Of a stretch of DNA of 64,000 nt, positions 32,843 to 41,410 are shown in pieces. Position 1 is the first letter of the stretch. Each line of letters opens with the position of its first letter. This stretch comes from CAVPGP01 sp963704025 (GTDB lineage: Bacteria > Actinomycetota > Thermoleophilia > Gaiellales > Gaiellaceae). The notes under the pieces were generated by a model. The model saw only the letters and a list, made by a program, of their open reading frames with translations, was not told where the DNA came from and ran no database searches. The position numbers and the translations under genes are program-made. The stretch lies in NCBI GenBank assembly GCA_963704025.1, contig CAVPGP010000003.1, positions 310,001 through 374,000 of the forward strand, in the 5' to 3' direction.

Positions 32843-34822
32843 GTGGTTGTGCCCATGCGCCCCATCTGCCACCCTCGAAGCGTGGCGCAGCACGTGAGCG
32901 GCCTGGCCGAGTCGACGTTCTTCGAGACGATCCTCGAGTCGGCGCCCGTCGGCATCGCCTTTCTCGACCCGAGCCTGCGCTTCGTGCGGCTCAACGACGC
33001 GCTCGCGCGCGCGACCGGGCTCCCGCGGGACGAGCACCTCGGACGGGCGATCGACGAGGTCTGGCCCGACATCCCGGAGGAGCTCCTCACGCGCCTGCGC
33101 GAGCTGCTCGAGACCGGGGAGCCGATCACGGATGTCGAGGCAACGAGCGGCGAGGCCGAAGGGAAACCGCGCCACCTGCTCCAGAGCTACCACCCAGTGA
33201 CGGCTCCGGATGGGACGGTCGCCGGAGTGGGCGTCATCGTCGTCGACATTACGGAGCGAAAGCTCGCCGAGCTTGCCCTGGCCACCACCGAGGAGCAACT
33301 GCGCGAGATGCTCGAAACCGTCCGGCTCATCGCAGTCATCGTGGACGGCGACACCCGGATCGTCTACTGCAATCCGTATCTCGCAGAACTGACGGGCTGG
33401 ACGCGCGAGGAGCTGCTCGGGCGCGAGTGGTACGAGACCTTCGAACCGGGCGAGACCGAGAACAGAACAGGCTTCATTCGCCACATTGCCGAGGGCGCGG
33501 TGAACCCACATGCAGAAGGCTCGATCCAGACGCGCAGCGGCCAGTGGCGCCTCATTTCCTGGAACAACACCGTCGTCCGCGACGTGCACGGACGCGGAGT
33601 CGGCGCGACCAGCATCGGCGAGGACATCACCGAGCGTCGCCGGGCGGAGAAGGAGCTCCAATCGCGCGTGGAGGAGCAGGAGGCGCTGCGGCGCGTCGCG
33701 ACGCTCGTCGCGGGCGAGGCCAGGCCGGAGCATGTCTTCCTGTCCGTGGCCGAGGAGGCTGCCCGCATCCTCGGAGCCGACTCTTGCTCGGTCATTCGGT
33801 TCGACGATGCTCGGACTGCGACGGTGGTCGGGCGCTGGGACGCCTCCGAGCTCGGCGGATTCCCGATCGGCTCGTCGATCCCGGTCGGGGAGGACGGGGC
33901 GCTCGCGCGGCTCCTCAGGACCGGCGGGCCGATCCGGATCGACGACTACGAGGGCGTGCTCGGCGAGCTGCCGGCCGCCATGCGATCGTTCGGTTACCGG
34001 GCGGTCGCGGCCACGCCGGTCGTGTTCGCGAACCGGCTGTGGGGTGCGCTCGCGGTCGGCGTCGGACATCGCGTGCCGTTGCCCCCGGATTCCGAGCGGA
34101 GGCTGAGCGAGTTCGCAGAGGTCCTCGGTCTCGCCGTCGCAAGCGCCGACGCGCGCGAGAACCTCGCACGCTCGCGAGCGAGGATCGTGGAGGCCAGCGA
34201 CCAAGCGCGTCGCCGACTCGAGCGCGATCTGCACGACGGCGCGCAGCAGCGCCTCGTGAGCCTCGCGCTGATGCTTCGGCTCGCCACGTCGAAACTCGCG
34301 GACGATCCTGCGGCGGCCGCCTCCATGCTCGCCGACGCATCCTCCGAGCTCGGGCAGGCTTTCGATGAGCTTCGCCAGCTCGCGCGCGGCCTTCACCCGG
34401 CGATCCTCAGCGACCGCGGGCTCGCTTTTGCGCTCAGCGCGCTCGCGGAGCGAATGCCGCTTCCCGTGTCGACGCACTCCGCCGTCGGGCGGCTGCGACC
34501 CGCGGTCGAGGTGGCGACGTACTACGTCGTCGCGGAAGGTTTGACGAACGTCGTCAAGTACGCATGCGCCTCGCAGGCATCGGTGGCCGTTACGACCGCG
34601 AACGACACGGTCATCGTCGAGGTCGCAGACGACGGAGTCGGCGGCGCGGACCCGAGCCTCGGATCGGGCTTGAACGGGCTCAATGACCGCGTCGAGGCGC
34701 TCGGTGGCAGACTCGAGGTGACGAGCCCGCCCGGCGCGGGGACGAAGCTGCGAGCGGAGATCCCGATCACCTTCGCGCTCGATGCGGCCGCACCGGGCGC
34801 CGGAGTACCCCTCCGGTCCTAA
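32843..34822 (+). CDS. PAS-PAS-GAF sensor histidine kinase (NarL/HisKA_3 type)
   Basis: A 659-residue soluble kinase with no transmembrane segments. PAS 1 starts near residue 25 (FETILESAPVGIAFLDPSLR). PAS 2 starts near 150 (IAVIVDGDTRIVYCNPYLAE, closed by GEDITERRRAEKEL). A GAF domain spans about 275-445 (ADSCSVIRFDD...WGALAVGVGH). The dimerisation/phospho-acceptor box is RRRLERDLHDGAQQRL with His464. The HATPase domain has VAEGLTNVVKYA (N-box), VADDGVG and GSGLNGLNDRV. GTG 32843 is the longest start; ATG 32855 is also possible. No response regulator is adjacent, so it is an orphan here. Confidence 0.9.
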   Translation: MVVPMRPICHPRSVAQHVSGLAESTFFETILESAPVGIAFLDPSLRFVRLNDALARATGLPRDEHLGRAIDEVWPDIPEELLTRLRELLETGEPITDVEATSGEAEGKPRHLLQSYHPVTAPDGTVAGVGVIVVDITERKLAELALATTEEQLREMLETVRLIAVIVDGDTRIVYCNPYLAELTGWTREELLGREWYETFEPGETENRTGFIRHIAEGAVNPHAEGSIQTRSGQWRLISWNNTVVRDVHGRGVGATSIGEDITERRRAEKELQSRVEEQEALRRVATLVAGEARPEHVFLSVAEEAARILGADSCSVIRFDDARTATVVGRWDASELGGFPIGSSIPVGEDGALARLLRTGGPIRIDDYEGVLGELPAAMRSFGYRAVAATPVVFANRLWGALAVGVGHRVPLPPDSERRLSEFAEVLGLAVASADARENLARSRARIVEASDQARRRLERDLHDGAQQRLVSLALMLRLATSKLADDPAAAASMLADASSELGQAFDELRQLARGLHPAILSDRGLAFALSALAERMPLPVSTHSAVGRLRPAVEVATYYVVAEGLTNVVKYACASQASVAVTTANDTVIVEVADDGVGGADPSLGSGLNGLNDRVEALGGRLEVTSPPGAGTKLRAEIPITFALDAAAPGAGVPLRS

Positions 34823-35120
34823 AGGACGAGCAGCAGCGTCGAAAGCCGAGACGCGCGGGGACTCAGCCAAGCTTCTTCAGGACGATGTGTGCCGCCAGCA
34901 CCGCGTCGGCCAAGGCCGGTCGACTCCAGGCTCAAGTCAGAACACGACGTAAACGTGCTCGCCATTTACGAGAAGTCGGCGGGAGTCTCAGAAGTCAGAC
35001 CGAGTTGCCGACGACCGACCGGCTGGTTTGGAGGCTCCGACGCCAGACTCCGTCCTAAGGAGTCGCGGTCGGTGACGTCGGCCTGGATGGCGATCGCGCC
35101 GTTGCCGAGCTGGTCAGTGG
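34823..35120. other. Gap holding decayed gene fragments
   Basis: About 300 bases with no intact gene. On the reverse strand, 34864-34925 reads ALADAVLAAHIVLKKLG-stop, which looks like the tail of a lost protein. 35053-35112 reads like an internal piece of a short-chain dehydrogenase. Together they suggest deletion of reverse-strand genes next to the aldo/keto reductase. Confidence 0.5.
35053..35112 (-). pseudogene. Short-chain dehydrogenase fragment
   Basis: The reverse-strand peptide QLGNGAIAIQADVTDRDSL matches the second Rossmann strand and the conserved D-V-T/S of SDR proteins, normally around residues 45-65. Nothing before or after continues the fold, and no start is present. It lies directly downstream of the aldo/keto reductase gene. 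Confidence 0.6.
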
Positions 35121-36098
35121 TCAGCGGTCGATGGCGGCCATGTTCGCCTCGTCGTGGCGCTCGCCGGTGGCCGGGGTGAGATCGTTCAGCCGTGCGATCT
35201 GCTCCGCGCTCAGCTCGATGCCGTCGGCGGCGGTGTTCTCCTCGACGCGGGAGACGCGCTTGGTGCCGGGGATCGGGGCGATGTCGTCGCCCTGCGCGAG
35301 CAGCCAGGCCAGGGCGACCTGCGCCGGTGTGGCGTCGACCTCGGAGGCGACGGCCTCGACCTCGTCGACGATGCGGAGGTTCTTCTCGAAGTTGCCCTCG
35401 GTGAAGCGCGGGTTGGTCTTGCGCCAGTCGTCGTCGGCGAGCTCCTCGGGGGAGCGGATCGTCCCGGTGAGGAAGCCGTGCCCGAGCGGCGAGTAGGGCA
35501 CGAAGCCGATGCCCAGCTCGCGCAGCAGCGGCAGCAGCTCGGCCTCCGGATCGCGGGTCCACAGGGAGTACTCGGTCTGCAGCGCGGCGATCGGGTGCAC
35601 GGCGTGGGCGCGGCGGATCGTTTCGGGCCCGGCCTCGGACAGGCCGATGTGCAGGACCTTGCCCTCGGCCACCAGCTCGGCCAGCGCGCCGACGGTGTCC
35701 TCGATCGGCGTGTTCGGGTCGACCCGGTGCTGGTAGTAGAGGTCGATGCGGTCGGTACCCAGCCGCTTCAGGGAGCCCTCGACCGCGGTCCGGATGTTCG
35801 CCGGGCTGCTGTCGAGCACTCCGGGGCCACCGCCGGCGTGCGAGACGAAGCCGAACTTCGTCGCCAGCACGACATCGTCGCGACGTCCCTTGAGGGCGCG
35901 GCCGACGAGTTCCTCGTTGGCGTAGGGGCCGTAGATCTCGGCGGTGTCGATGTGGGTGACGCCCAGCTCGAGCGCTCGGTGGATGGTGCGGATCGACTCG
36001 GCGTCGCTGCTGTTCGGGTCGAGGTAGTAGCCGGACATCGCCATCGTGCCGAGTCCGATGCGCGAGACGTCGAGTCCGCCTAGCGAAATGTGCTTCAT
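35121..36098 (-). CDS. Aldo/keto reductase
   Basis: A 325-residue TIM-barrel NADPH oxidoreductase. The catalytic tetrad is visible: Asp51 and Tyr56 in DTAEIYGP, Lys81 in ATKFGF and His124 in YYQHRVDP. The ATG at 36098 has GGAAGG about 6 bases upstream. C-terminal IPGTKRVSRVEENTAAD is the cofactor-binding loop. It reduces aldehydes or ketones of unknown identity. It is transcribed divergently from an XRE-family regulator 151 bp away, a common actinobacterial arrangement in which the regulator controls the reductase. Confidence 0.93.
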   Translation of the reverse strand: MKHISLGGLDVSRIGLGTMAMSGYYLDPNSSDAESIRTIHRALELGVTHIDTAEIYGPYANEELVGRALKGRRDDVVLATKFGFVSHAGGGPGVLDSSPANIRTAVEGSLKRLGTDRIDLYYQHRVDPNTPIEDTVGALAELVAEGKVLHIGLSEAGPETIRRAHAVHPIAALQTEYSLWTRDPEAELLPLLRELGIGFVPYSPLGHGFLTGTIRSPEELADDDWRKTNPRFTEGNFEKNLRIVDEVEAVASEVDATPAQVALAWLLAQGDDIAPIPGTKRVSRVEENTAADGIELSAEQIARLNDLTPATGERHDEANMAAIDR

Positions 36099-36249
36099 GA
36101 CAACCTTCCTGTCGGATGGTGAGGCGGTGTGGTCGCGGCCTCTGCTGAGTCCAAAAAAGCACGCGGATCGCGCGGAGGTGAGAGTCCCTGTTGATAGGGG
36201 TACTGGCAGGGTCTCCCAGAGGCGGGCAGCCGGGTCTACGCTGGATCTC

Positions 36250-37133
36250 GTGGACACGAAGAAGGAGATCCGCGAGTTCCTCACCTCCCGCCGCGCCCGG
36301 ATCACGCCCGAGCAGGCCGGGTTGCACTCCTACGGCAGTCGCCGCGTGCCCGGGACTCCGCCGCGAGGAGGTCGCCGTCCTGGCCGGCGTGAGCGTTCCG
36401 TACTACACCCGCCTGGAGCGCGGAGACATGAGCGGGGTCTCCGAGAGCGTGCTGGAGGCACTGGCCCGGGCGCTCCAGCTCGACGACGCCGAGCGCGCCC
36501 ACCTCTTCGACCTCGCCCGCGCCGCACAGCCGACGGCAGCGCGGCCCGCGTCGGCGCCAGGCCAAGCAGCGCGTCCGGCCCGAGGTCCAGTGGACCCTCG
36601 ACGCGATCACCGGCGCCGCCGCGTTCGTCGGCAACGAGCGTCTCGACCTCCTGGCCGCCAACCAGCTCGGGCGCGCGCTGTTCTCCGAGCTGTACGCCGC
36701 GCCCGCGCGGCCGGTCAACAACGCCCGGTTCGTGTTCCTCGATCCGCGAGCCGAGGCGTTCTACGGCGACTGGGACCGCGTCGCCAGCGAGTCCGTCGCG
36801 ATCCTGCGCTCGGCCGCCGGCCGCGACCCGTACGACCGCGACCTCTCAGACCTCGTCGGCGAGCTCGCAACACACAGCGAGGCGTTCCGCACCCGCTGGG
36901 CCGCGCACGACGTGCGCTTCCACAACACCGGCGTCAAGCACTTCCACCATCCCGTCGTCGGCGAGCTCAGCCTGAGCTTCAACCGGCTCGACCTCGCCGC
37001 CGACCACGGGCTGACGATCTTCACCTACGCCGCCGAGCCCGGCTCGCGCTCTGAGGAGGCGCTGAAGCTCCTCGGCAGCTGGGCGGCCACCGTCGACCCC
37101 GCCGAGTCGGCGCGCGCGACCGACCAAAGCTGA
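36250..37133 (+). CDS. XRE-family regulator with MmyB-like ligand domain (two frameshifts)
   Basis: From GTG 36250 (MDTKKEIREFLTSRRARITP). The HTH reads LRREEVAVLAGVSVPYYTRL then ERGDMSGVSESVLEALARAL, the typical helix-turn-helix of this family. One extra base near 36352 and another near 36553 must be removed to join the three frames. The C-terminal MmyB-like domain (WTLDAITGAAAFVGNERLDL, then HHPVVGELSLSFNRLDL) is complete; it is proposed to bind fatty-acid-like ligands. Intact length about 293 residues. Likely regulates the divergent aldo/keto reductase. Confidence 0.85.
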
Positions 37134-37176
37134 GGCCAGCGCTGTTCGAAAGAGCCCGCTTACCTTGATGGAGGAG

Positions 37177-37249
37177 TGGAGCGTGCCGGGATCGAACCGG
37201 CGACCTCCGGCTTGCAAAGCCGGCGCTCTCCCAGCTGAGCTAACGCCCC
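37177..37249 (-). tRNA. tRNA-Ala (anticodon UGC)
   Basis: Read on the reverse strand, the acceptor GGGGCGT pairs with ACGCTCC, the D-arm is GCTCAGCTGGGAGAGC and the anticodon stem-loop is CCGGCTTTGCAAGCCGG with anticodon TGC. The T-arm is GCCGGTTCGATCCCGGC and the discriminator is A. All four stems are intact and length is 73 bases. CCA is not encoded. Confidence 0.97.
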
Positions 37250-37318
37250 TTCACCGGCAAGTGTAGAGCCGGCCGCGGCCTCTCGCCGCGACCGGCCGAA
37301 AGATCGGATCCGGGTCGC

Positions 37319-37591
37319 TCAGGCGGCGCCGGCTGCCGTGACGCGCAGCGGCGGGAGCAGGGCGCCCCGGTCGGCGCGGGCCTGCGTCATCAGCAGCTCG
37401 GCGCGGCGGTAGCGCTGGTGGAACGACTCCATCTGCCGGCGCAGGTCCAGCTCCAGCTCGACGAGCTCCTGCTCGCGGCGGCGGAGGGCAGACTCGCGGC
37501 GGTTCAGCTCGGCTTCGCGAAGGTCGAGCTGGACCTCGGGGGGTACGGCGGAAACGACGGACAGCACGGGCGGCTCCTCTCGGCGGAACAC
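37319..37591 (-). CDS. Small coiled-coil protein
   Basis: A 90-residue protein from ATG 37591. The middle (about residues 22-70) is a continuous charged helix: LDLREAELNRRESALRRREQ then ELVELELDLRRQMESFHQRY, with heptad-like Leu/Arg/Glu spacing. Ends are Pro/Ala-rich. No enzymatic motif. It might be a scaffold or a cell-division or regulatory adaptor; the function is not recognised. It is followed on the same strand by the tRNA. Confidence 0.65.
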   Translation of the reverse strand: MFRREEPPVLSVVSAVPPEVQLDLREAELNRRESALRRREQELVELELDLRRQMESFHQRYRRAELLMTQARADRGALLPPLRVTAAGAA

Positions 37592-37698
37592 CTTCTCTCT
37601 CCTCGCCGCAGTGCCGCTGCAGTCCTCTCGTTGTGGCCTACCGGCGCCTCGGAGTCAATCCCCCATCCGAGGCGCCCCGCAGTCGAGCCGGCCGGGAG

Positions 37699-37941
37699 CT
37701 ACGCGGCGCGGCTGAGCCGCTCTTCGACACGAGCGCGATGGATGATGTCGTCGCGCTCGCCGTTGCGGAGACGAGCCTTCTCGGCCCGGGCCTCGTCCCA
37801 GAGGTGCGCGATCGTGTCCTCGAGCTGCTGATGCTCGGCAGCGAGGGTCGCGTCGTGCCCCTCCGAGAGCAGGTGAAAAACCTCGGCCCGGCGGTCGGTC
37901 AGGCGGTCGATCTCCAACTTGATCTGAGTGAGGTTTCGCAT
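37699..37941 (-). CDS. Small helical protein
   Basis: An 80-residue protein; ATG 37941 (MRNLTQIKLEIDRLTDRRAE) is preferred to the ATG at 37965. It is almost entirely predicted helix with a His-rich middle (EVFHLLSEGHDATLAAEHQQ) and a basic end (RARVEERLSRAA). It resembles short DUF-type coiled-coil proteins of actinobacteria (DUF2630-like in appearance). Function unknown. Confidence 0.6.
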   Translation of the reverse strand: MRNLTQIKLEIDRLTDRRAEVFHLLSEGHDATLAAEHQQLEDTIAHLWDEARAEKARLRNGERDDIIHRARVEERLSRAA

Positions 37942-38007
37942 GTCAGGGAAAACGTGCGGGCGCAAGCGCCTATTCCCTGTTGTGGCCTCCGTTTCGGGGC
38001 CGAAACG

Positions 38008-38100
38008 TCAGCGCCGGGGGCCGAGGAAGAACAGCACCAGGACGCCGGCGCCGACCACGGCCGAGGCGAGGGCGATCCAGGTGAGGAACGCGTCGCTCAC
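38008..38100 (-). CDS. 30-residue membrane micropeptide coupled to the zincin gene
   Basis: GTG 38100 overlaps the stop of the metallopeptidase gene by four bases (GTGA). The product has a short polar start, one transmembrane helix (WIALASAVVGAGVLVLFFL) and a basic end GPRR before TGA at 38008-38010. It was missed by normal length cut-offs. The overlap repeats the pattern of the upstream junction, which supports translation. No known homologue comes to mind. Confidence 0.55.
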   Translation of the reverse strand: MSDAFLTWIALASAVVGAGVLVLFFLGPRR

Positions 38101-38399
38101 TCGTAGCCGAGCTCCTCGAGGCGCTGCTCGTCGAGCCCGAAGTAGTGACCGATCTCGTGGAGGACGGTGACGCGGATCTCGTGCTCGAGCTCGCCAGGAT
38201 CGGGGAAGTCGTCGACGAGCGGCTGCCGGTAGATCGTCACCGTGTCCGGCAGGTACTCGCCGCCGGCCTCGAACAGCCCGTAGAGGTCCGGCTCCGCGCG
38301 GTTCCTGTCTTCGACGACGATCGCGACGTTCTCCAGCGCCCGGCGGAACTCCTCCGGCAGTGCCTCCAGCGCTCGGCCGACGTGCTGCTCGAACTTCAC
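38097..38399 (-). CDS. Minimal zincin-like metallopeptidase
   Basis: A 100-residue protein from GTG 38399. The motif HEIGHYFGLDE at residues 81-91 fits HExxHxxGxxD zincins of the small metallopeptidase family (formerly DUF197). Preceding parts EFRRALENVAIVVED and TVTIYRQPLVDD are characteristic. The family is small and its substrate unknown. It overlaps the rhomboid stop by 4 bases and the micropeptide start by 4 bases, so translation of the three is linked. Confidence 0.88.
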   Translation of the reverse strand: MKFEQHVGRALEALPEEFRRALENVAIVVEDRNRAEPDLYGLFEAGGEYLPDTVTIYRQPLVDDFPDPGELEHEIRVTVLHEIGHYFGLDEQRLEELGYE

Positions 38400-39091
38400 C
38401 AGGTCGGCTGCAGGGGACGTCGGATCTGGAACGCCTTCACGAACAGCACGCCGAAGGCAAAGCCGCCGAGGTGGGCGAAGAACGCCACGCCGCCGCCGCC
38501 GGCCGGGTGCGTCAGACCCATCCCGCCCGCCCAGAGCTGGAGCAGGAACCAGATTCCGAGGAAGACGACCGCAGGCACCGGTAGCAGGAAGAATCCCACG
38601 AACGTGAGGATGCTCGCCCGCGGCAGGAGCACGATGTAGGCGCCGAGCACGGCTGCGATCGCGCCCGAGGCGCCCACGTTGGGGATGCTCTCCCCGGCCG
38701 GGCCGGCCGTCTGCAGCGTGACGATCGTCTGCAGCGCCGCGGCCACCAGCCCGCCGGCGATGTAGAAGCAGAAGAAGCGCACCCTCCCCAGGGCATCCTC
38801 GACGTTGTTGCCGAAGATCCAGAGGAAGAGCATGTTGCCGAGGATGTGGGCCCAGCCGGCGTGCATGAACGTGCTCGCCGGCGCGGCTTCGGGCCACGAG
38901 AGCGCACGGAACGTCGCAGGCGGGACACACTCGCCGACAAGCGCGCAGGGGTAGTACCCGTAGCGGATCACGTGGTCCTCCAGACCGCGGCCGCTGAGCT
39001 CCCAGAGCCAGACGACGAAATTGGCGACGATCAGTCCGATCGTCACCACGGGGCGGCTCTGGGTCGGGACGTTGTCTCGGAGCGGGAGCAC
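38396..39091 (-). CDS. Rhomboid-family intramembrane serine protease
   Basis: A 231-residue membrane protein from GTG 39091. The catalytic Ser142 is in VGASGAIAAVLG and the partner His207 in FFAHLGGFAFG. The HILGN motif at about 82-86 forms the oxyanion region, and the L1 loop contains conserved Trp-Arg-like residues (WAHILGNMLFLWIFGNNVED). Six to seven hydrophobic helices are visible. It cleaves transmembrane substrates within the membrane. It follows argF by 3 bases. Confidence 0.93.
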   Translation of the reverse strand: MLPLRDNVPTQSRPVVTIGLIVANFVVWLWELSGRGLEDHVIRYGYYPCALVGECVPPATFRALSWPEAAPASTFMHAGWAHILGNMLFLWIFGNNVEDALGRVRFFCFYIAGGLVAAALQTIVTLQTAGPAGESIPNVGASGAIAAVLGAYIVLLPRASILTFVGFFLLPVPAVVFLGIWFLLQLWAGGMGLTHPAGGGGVAFFAHLGGFAFGVLFVKAFQIRRPLQPTW

Positions 39092-39094
39092 CGG

Positions 39095-40039
39095 TTACCG
39101 AAGCACGAGGGCCAGCAGTGCCTTCTGCGCGTGCAGGCGGTTCTCCGCCTCCTCCCAGACGATTGAGCGAGGGCCGTAGAGGACGTCCTCCGTGATCTCC
39201 TCGCCGTGGTGTGCGGGCAGGCAGTGCATGACGACGCCGTCGGGTGCGAGCAGGGAGACGAGCTCGGCGGTCACCCGGTAGGCCTCCAGGTCACGGAGCC
39301 GCCGCTCGCGCTCCGCCTCCTGGCCCATGCTCGTCCAGACGTCGGTGTAGAGCACCTGCGCGCCCGCCGCGGCCTCCCGCGGATTCTCCGTCAGCTCGAC
39401 CGAGCCGCCCTGCTGGATCGCGACCTGGCGGGTCTGCTTGACCGCCTCCGCGTCGGGCTCGTAGCCGGGCGGCGTCGCCGCGATGAACCGGAGCCCGAAC
39501 TTCGCCGCGGCGCGCATCAGGGAACGGCAGACGTTGTTCCCGTCGCCGACGTATGCCAGCCGGATGCCGGAGAGCCGCCCGTGGTGCTCTCGGATCGTCA
39601 TCAGGTCGGTGAGCGCCTGGCACGGGTGCGTGGCATCCGTGAGCGCGTTGATCACCGGCACGGAGGCCCCGCGGGCGAGCGCATCCACGTCTGCCTGGGC
39701 CGGCGTGCGGATGACGATCCCGTCGGCGTAGCGGGAGAGCACCTGCGCCGTGTCCTGCAGGGGCTCGCGCACGCCGAGCTCGATGTCCTCGTTCCGCAGG
39801 TCGACGGCGTAGCCGCCCAGGTGCGAGATGCCGGCCTCGAACGAGACGCGTGTCCGAAGCGATGGGCGGTGGAAGATCATGGCCAGGCCGCGGCCGGGGA
39901 GCACGCGGTGCTCCTCGCGTCGCCGCTGCAGCACCTTCAGGTCGTCGGCCAGGTCGAGGCAGGTCTGGAGCTCGTCGTGGCTCCAGTCGTTCACCCGTGT
40001 GAAGCTCCGGCCCTTGAGGTGGTCGGGCACCTCGATCAT
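39095..40039 (-). CDS. argF: Ornithine carbamoyltransferase
   Basis: A 314-residue carbamoyltransferase. The carbamoyl-phosphate site is FHRPSLRTRVSFE (Leu in place of the common Thr of STRTR), then HPCQALTDLMTI and the ornithine loop region with DVWTSMGQE and HCLPAHHGEEI. These separate it from aspartate carbamoyltransferase. It makes citrulline from ornithine and carbamoyl phosphate in arginine synthesis, in the cytoplasm. Other arg genes are not adjacent. It heads an operon with rhomboid, zincin and a micropeptide. Confidence 0.92.
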   Translation of the reverse strand: MIEVPDHLKGRSFTRVNDWSHDELQTCLDLADDLKVLQRRREEHRVLPGRGLAMIFHRPSLRTRVSFEAGISHLGGYAVDLRNEDIELGVREPLQDTAQVLSRYADGIVIRTPAQADVDALARGASVPVINALTDATHPCQALTDLMTIREHHGRLSGIRLAYVGDGNNVCRSLMRAAAKFGLRFIAATPPGYEPDAEAVKQTRQVAIQQGGSVELTENPREAAAGAQVLYTDVWTSMGQEAERERRLRDLEAYRVTAELVSLLAPDGVVMHCLPAHHGEEITEDVLYGPRSIVWEEAENRLHAQKALLALVLR

Positions 40040-40093
40040 CAGGCGGGCAATGGTACTGGGTTGGTCGCCCAGGGTCCCGGGGCGTCGCGTGGG

Positions 40094-40690
40094 CTAGAGG
40101 CCCGCGTCGCCGAGCAGGTCGCGCAGCTTCGTCAGCCCGGTGAACATCCTGCTCTTGATGGTGCCCAGCGGGACGCCGAGCCGCTCGGCCAGCTCCGACT
40201 GGCTGAAGCCGCCGTAATAGGCGAGCTCGAGCGCCTCGCGCTGGTCGTCGGGGAGCTGCCGTAACGCGTTCTGGACGAGCTGGCGCTGCTCGCGGAGGGC
40301 GGCCTCTTCGTCGGTTGCCTCGCCGGTGGGCTGCGGGGCGTCGTCGGCTAGCGGCTCGGCGCGGCGCCGCTGCTCGCGGCGCACCAGGTCGACCGCCCGC
40401 CGGTGCACCAGCGTCAGCAGCCAGGTGCTCGGCTTCGCGCGCTCCGGGTCGAACGCGCCGGCGGTGCGCCACGCAGCGAGGAAGGCGTCCTGAACGGCGT
40501 CCTGCGCCAGCGCCGCGTCGCGGAGAACACGCAGCGCCAGTCCATAGGCGACCCGCCCGAAGCGTGTGTAGAAGGCGGCGAGCGCGCGCTCGTCGCCGCG
40601 TGCGATCAGCGCGACGAGCGCCTCGTCCGAGAGGTGCGCGAGCTCCGCCGCGCCGCCGAGGCTGGAAGCGGAGCCGACCGTCGCCTCCAT
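40094..40690 (-). CDS. ECF RNA polymerase sigma factor
   Basis: A 198-residue sigma-70 family ECF factor from ATG 40690. Region 2 (YTRFGRVAYGLALRVLRDAA then QDAVQDAFLAAWRTAGAFDP) and region 4 (LPDDQREALELAYYGGFSQS, ELAERLGVPLGTIKSRMFTG) are complete. It belongs to the SigK-like group paired with RskA-type anti-sigma factors. Its ATG overlaps the stop of the anti-sigma gene that lies upstream (TGATG), the reverse of the usual order. Confidence 0.93.
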   Translation of the reverse strand: MEATVGSASSLGGAAELAHLSDEALVALIARGDERALAAFYTRFGRVAYGLALRVLRDAALAQDAVQDAFLAAWRTAGAFDPERAKPSTWLLTLVHRRAVDLVRREQRRRAEPLADDAPQPTGEATDEEAALREQRQLVQNALRQLPDDQREALELAYYGGFSQSELAERLGVPLGTIKSRMFTGLTKLRDLLGDAGL

Positions 40691-41361
40691 CAGGTCGCCC
40701 TGGCCTGGTAGAGGATCGGCGGCGTCGGCGTCATCCCCTGTCCCTCCTTCGGCTCGCGCGTGACGGCGACGGTGGCGCCGGGCGGCACGCGGCGGGAGAG
40801 GAGGACGGTCGAGCCGGTGAACTTGCCTGCCGGCTGCGGGGCGTCGGACTGGACGACCCACGCCTCGTAGACCTTGCCCTTGCCGGCGGGCGGCAGTCGG
40901 CTGAAGACGAGTGCAGCCTCGCCGTTCGGCGAGACGACGAGCGTGCCGTTGCCACCCACGAGCGCGACGCGCTGGGCATCCGGCGAGGCCAGGAGCTCGA
41001 CCAGCTGGGCGTTCGCCGAGCGCTCGTGGTCGAGCGAGCGGTGGAGCGTCGTCGCCCAGACGGCGAGCACGAGCGCCGCCGCGACGGCGATCGCGGTCGC
41101 AGCGCGCCAGGCCCGGCGCGGTCCGAGCGCGACGACGTTCTCCTGGCGCTCCCGGCGGGCGCGCTCGACGATCACCTCGCCGAGGGCTCGCGGCGGTGCC
41201 GGGCCTGCGGCGGCGAATGCGAGCGACGCCGCGGTCGCGCGCAGCGAGTCCAGCTCCTTCCGGCAGTCGGCGCAGCCCTCGAGGTGCTGCTCGAAGGCCG
41301 GGACGTCTGCCGGGTCGAGGGCGTCGAGCGCATAGAGCGCGACGTGCTCGTGGTCGGTCAC
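40690..41361 (-). CDS. Zinc-finger anti-sigma factor (RskA-like)
   Basis: A 223-residue protein from GTG 41361. The N-terminal zinc anti-sigma domain carries H-x3-C-x2-C as HLEGCADC plus ALYALDALDPAD. One transmembrane helix (about residues 87-105, TAIAVAAALVLAVWATTL) follows, then a periplasmic RskA domain with NGEAALVFSRLPPAGKGKVY and EAWVVQSDAPQPAG. It sequesters the sigma factor encoded directly after it until an external signal triggers release. Confidence 0.9.
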   Translation of the reverse strand: MTDHEHVALYALDALDPADVPAFEQHLEGCADCRKELDSLRATAASLAFAAAGPAPPRALGEVIVERARRERQENVVALGPRRAWRAATAIAVAAALVLAVWATTLHRSLDHERSANAQLVELLASPDAQRVALVGGNGTLVVSPNGEAALVFSRLPPAGKGKVYEAWVVQSDAPQPAGKFTGSTVLLSRRVPPGATVAVTREPKEGQGMTPTPPILYQARAT

Positions 41362-41410
41362 AGGCGGTACGGTGCCACCTCCCGCACGACGGTGGGAGAG
41401 CAGGCTCTCA

